From CAVALG01 sp963630555 (GTDB lineage: Bacteria; Bacillota; Clostridia; Oscillospirales; Acutalibacteraceae): 64,000 nt of DNA. This document shows, one piece after another, positions 63,001 to 64,000 of the stretch (position 1 is its first letter; every line of letters starts with the position of its first letter). Both the position numbers and the translations under genes were made by a program. The DNA is taken from the NCBI GenBank assembly GCA_963630555.1, contig CAVGND010000004.1:1-64000 (forward strand). The letters are read 5' to 3'. A model generated the notes under the pieces. It made no database searches. It saw only the letters and a list, made by a program, of their open reading frames with translations, and was not told the DNA's origin.

Positions 63001-63296
63001 CACTGACCGATATGAAGGCAAGTTTAAATGACGGTAAACTTACTTTCACAACCGATCATTTCAGCCTTTATATAATTACGCAGTCCGCCGTTAAACTCGG
63101 CGACGTAGACGGTGACGGCGGGGTTACCATAAAAGACGCAATCGCCATTCTTCGGCACAATGCCGAGGTGGAATTGCTGACAGGCTCGCAAATTATCGCC
63201 GGCGACCTTAACGGCGACGGATCGGTCAATACAAAAGACGCCATACTGATTCTTCAATATGACGCACAGATTATAGAAAAATTTCCGATAGAATAA
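60006..63296 (+). CDS. Secreted BspA-type leucine-rich-repeat protein with C-terminal dockerin
   Basis: The 1096-residue protein has a signal peptide (basic start, hydrophobic core about 9-25, likely cleavage after ASA37). A short ISGGGNMGDN strand block follows, then more than twenty LRR_5/BspA repeats of about 23 residues (recurring IPDSVTSIGxxAFxxC) to about residue 890. A small beta domain leads to a type I dockerin at about 1030-1096 with two calcium-loop halves, DVDGDGGVTIKDAIAIL and DLNGDGSVNTKDAILIL. BspA repeats bind host or microbial surfaces; dockerins plug into cohesins on a scaffold. The TTG start at 60006 has AGGAGG about 7 bases upstream; the frame's upstream extension crosses the inverted repeat and is rejected. 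The only plausible promoter lies in the invertible segment, so expression is probably phase-variable. Confidence 0.92.
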   Translation: MKTKSLKKIVSFIVAVSLVITLFAGAPTGVFDITASAETANGTTGVCDWTVKDDTIVISGGGNMGDNLYKSLGSACNEITTVIVENGVTSIGDSAFRGCSKIVNVTLPLSITSIGDYAFYGCSELKSIVMLENVESIGNYAFYNCSALTDITIPDSVKSIGDYAFYFSGFYMNENNRINGSLYINNHLINVKPDAVSGSYEVLPGTKSIAESAFARCEGITDITIPDSVVGIGNSAFYDCKGLVNINVTDNNNDYCSVDGVLYNKDKTVLIKCGASKTGEVIMPDSVTEIKALGFSDCTGIKSVKITNNVWNIGSLAFAECKGLESLTIPDGIIRIGKDAFRNCNIKELIIDDGSKTVTSTMVVCKDTLEKLTIPDSVASIADGAISGLSQLSEINLGEGNKNYCLIDGVLYDIEKEKIICCPINKTGKVTIPDTVKAIPSETFSNCEKITSVEIPDSVTEIASDAFSGCKEIKELIIADGSKTITAKMIICKDTVEKITIPDSVTSIESSAFTDCVKLSEINVKDNNTTYCSKDGVLYNKDMTELIKCPAYMGKTEEFKIPDSVTSINDYAFEGCTEITNIIIPSGINKIGNSAFAGCEKIVETEIPNTVTVIGNNTFSGCKKLKNIKIPDTVTVISDNAFKDCSSLEGITIPSGTTTIGANAFTGCAALTAVSVPDAVTKIGKGAFGGCAKLATVTMSGNIEDIGADAFKNCPVSELIITGTPEALTADMIICRNTLEKVTIPDGVKTIDKEAFKQCYSLKTVTLPNSVTTIGESAFLSCVSLTDVNIPTGVTEIPPYAFYGCAKIADIDIPSTVTELGDYSFYGCTGLTEVTIPSGVKNITSHVFSKCVNIVKITIPDSVNSIGVAAFEGCSPLLTITAAENSTAHKYAVENNIKYELIEPVTVEGDDKNITILTDSSVIPSEGVSLSTEKIENIDEKYEAELKNLGAEKFTAYNIDLMKAGAKIQPDGKVTVSIAVPDGMDGAKCKVYRAESDGTLTDMKASLNDGKLTFTTDHFSLYIITQSAVKLGDVDGDGGVTIKDAIAILRHNAEVELLTGSQIIAGDLNGDGSVNTKDAILILQYDAQIIEKFPIE

Positions 63297-63300
63297 ATTT

Positions 63301-63330
63301 AACCCCCGAAACAGCATTGTTTCGGGGGTT
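63301..63330 (+). terminator. Terminator after the LRR-dockerin gene
   Basis: A 13-bp perfect stem (63301-63313 with 63318-63330) with a GCAT loop lies 4 bases past the stop codon; the following T tract is weak. Confidence 0.8.
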
Positions 63331-63385
63331 GTTAAAACTTAGATAAAATCTACCTTTTCGGAAGTGTGATAAATTACCTAAAGTA

Positions 63386-63421
63386 AAAGACAGCAAGCAT
63401 CATTGAATGTTTGCTGTCTTT
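63386..63421 (-). terminator. Terminator of the tRNA-Leu gene
   Basis: Bases 63386-63400 pair with 63407-63421 over 15 positions with one G-T pair, directly after the tRNA 3' end. A T-rich tract follows on the minus strand. Confidence 0.75.
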
Positions 63422-63508
63422 GGTGCCGGTGGTGGGACTTGAACCCACACGGTATCGCTACCAACGGATTTTGAGTCCGCCTCGTCTGCCAATTCCAACA
63501 CACCGGCA
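63421..63508 (-). tRNA. tRNA-Leu (anticodon CAA)
   Basis: The minus strand gives a 7-bp acceptor stem (TGCCGGT with ACCGGCA), a D arm with GG, an anticodon loop CTCAAAA with anticodon CAA, and a long variable arm (class II). A TTCAAGTC-type T loop follows. The CCA end is encoded (63421-63423). The long variable arm and CAA anticodon identify leucine (UUG codons). Confidence 0.95.
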
Positions 63509-63524
63509 TTTATGAACATTCATT

Positions 63525-63553
63525 ATTATACACTTTGCGGCGTAATATGTCAA
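63525..63553 (-). promoter_or_regulatory. Consensus promoter of tRNA-Leu
   Basis: On the minus strand perfect TTGACA (63548-63553) and TATAAT (63525-63530) boxes are spaced by 17 bases, about 16 bases before the tRNA 5' end. Confidence 0.85.
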
Positions 63554-63638
63554 CAATTTTATTTTATATTTTCCCGTCATTAATCATATTTTCGGCAAAT
63601 CAAATCCCACACCGCGGTTTTTGCCGTTCGGGCATAAG

Positions 63639-63681
63639 AGATTCGCCTCTCTGCGGCTTAAAGCCGCAGAGAGGCGAATCT
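63639..63681. repeat. Long palindromic element, possible terminator
   Basis: Bases 63639-63659 and 63661-63681 are exact reverse complements with a single base between, giving a very stable GC-rich hairpin. It lies 15 bases past the stop of the minus-strand phosphohexomutase gene and could terminate it. Its high GC relative to flanks suggests a dispersed palindromic repeat. Confidence 0.65.
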
Positions 63682-63696
63682 GATTTTATAAATTTG

Positions 63697-64000
63697 TCAC
63701 ATATTTCTTGCTTCAAACGGTGAAATGTCAAGTTTATCGCACTTTTCAAAGAAGGGTTTAATTGTTTTAAGAATTTCGGACACGCCGCCTTCGCGGTCAC
63801 TTTCAACATTCATCGGCATTATCGGGTCGTGAACGCTCATTCTTAAAAGCACCCAGCCGCCGTTATCGGAAACGCGGATGCCTTCGCGGTTATCATCGGC
63901 AATTTTCCACCCTTCACGGTTTTTAAAGAATTTTTCAAATTCCGTTATTACCTTTGCACCGTACTCCTTAAAATCGTCACATGTAATATTAAATCGCAGT
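63697..64000 (-). CDS. Phosphohexomutase (phosphomannomutase/phosphoglucomutase), C-terminal part
   Basis: About 100 codons of the 3' end are visible; the gene runs off the right edge of the window. The segment includes EGIRVSDNGGWVLLRMSVHDPIMPMNVES, interrupted here only in the naming, which corresponds to the family's C-terminal phosphate-binding loop (normally R-x-S-x-T-E-P). Here it reads RMSVHDPIMP, as in a clostridial subgroup. It ends at a TGA at 63697-63699, before the palindrome at 63639-63681. Substrate choice between mannose and glucose phosphates cannot be decided from this piece. Confidence 0.75.
   Translation of the reverse strand, partial: LRFNITCDDFKEYGAKVITEFEKFFKNREGWKIADDNREGIRVSDNGGWVLLRMSVHDPIMPMNVESDREGGVSEILKTIKPFFEKCDKLDISPFEARNM

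Noticed and set aside
58804..63296. Integrated mobile element carrying the recombinase and LRR genes
   Set aside because: No excisionase, phage, conjugation or transposase genes are present, and the repeats are inverted and flank only an intergenic segment; a local invertase fits better.
1..64000. CRISPR array or Cas genes
   Set aside because: No regularly spaced direct repeats or cas-like proteins were seen.

Overview
The window looks like a chromosomal segment of an anaerobic, spore-forming Firmicute. A Clostridia member of the Ruminococcaceae/Oscillospiraceae type is most likely; this is inferred from gene content and moderate GC, not from a marker-gene comparison. Pointers are a spoIIAA-spoIIAB-sigF operon with dipicolinate synthase genes, an hprK-ROK glucokinase-rapZ-whiA cluster, acetate kinase with sodium-pump decarboxylase subunits, a THF riboswitch before an ECF folate transporter gene, and a BspA-type leucine-rich-repeat protein ending in a dockerin.

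Layout. 1-9.1 kb: an SDR reductase, a dacF-HAD-apgM operon, two phosphatase genes and rpmB, then the distal end of a long minus-strand operon. That operon (6.1-14.3 kb) reads ackA-galK-galT-oadG-oadB-murI-DUF1934-argS. 14.4-26.9 kb: tmcAL, a DUF421 membrane protein, and a second minus-strand operon, hprK-glcK-murB-rapZ-whiA-dnaE-pfkA, in which pfkA also has its own promoter. 25.9-29.4 kb: apbE diverges from a NusG-II/Gx-transporter pair, followed by riboswitch-controlled folT and a degenerate prophage-like ORF. 29.5-35.5 kb: a phosphoglucomutase, a SigH-like sigma factor, a zinc-ribbon protein, glycolipid and phosphatidate synthesis genes (MGDG-synthase-type glycosyltransferase, plsY), and degV. 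35.8-44.2 kb: a divergent type IIA topoisomerase pair, valS and folC. 44.3-52.1 kb: the sporulation block, dpaA/dpaB, cca, murC, a VanY-type peptidase and a FAD oxidoreductase. 52.1-58.8 kb: an Asp23-DAK2(FakA-like)-recG operon and a ymdB/peptide-binding-lipoprotein operon. 58.8-64 kb: a tyrosine recombinase, an intergenic segment bounded by perfect inverted repeats, the LRR-dockerin gene, tRNA-Leu(CAA), and the 3' end of a phosphohexomutase.

The most striking item is at 59.65-60.0 kb. A 279-bp segment is bounded by 25-bp perfect inverted repeats, each centred on an asymmetric 6-bp spacer. It lies directly after a tyrosine recombinase gene and directly before the ribosome binding site of the secreted LRR-dockerin protein. 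A near-consensus promoter inside the segment points away from the LRR gene and into a minus-strand terminator. Inverting the segment would aim that promoter at the LRR gene. I read this as a self-contained phase-variation switch captured in the OFF orientation. This is inference from sequence; reads in both orientations would prove it.

A second well-supported regulatory element is the THF aptamer before folT. Its expression platform can hide or free the folT ribosome binding site.
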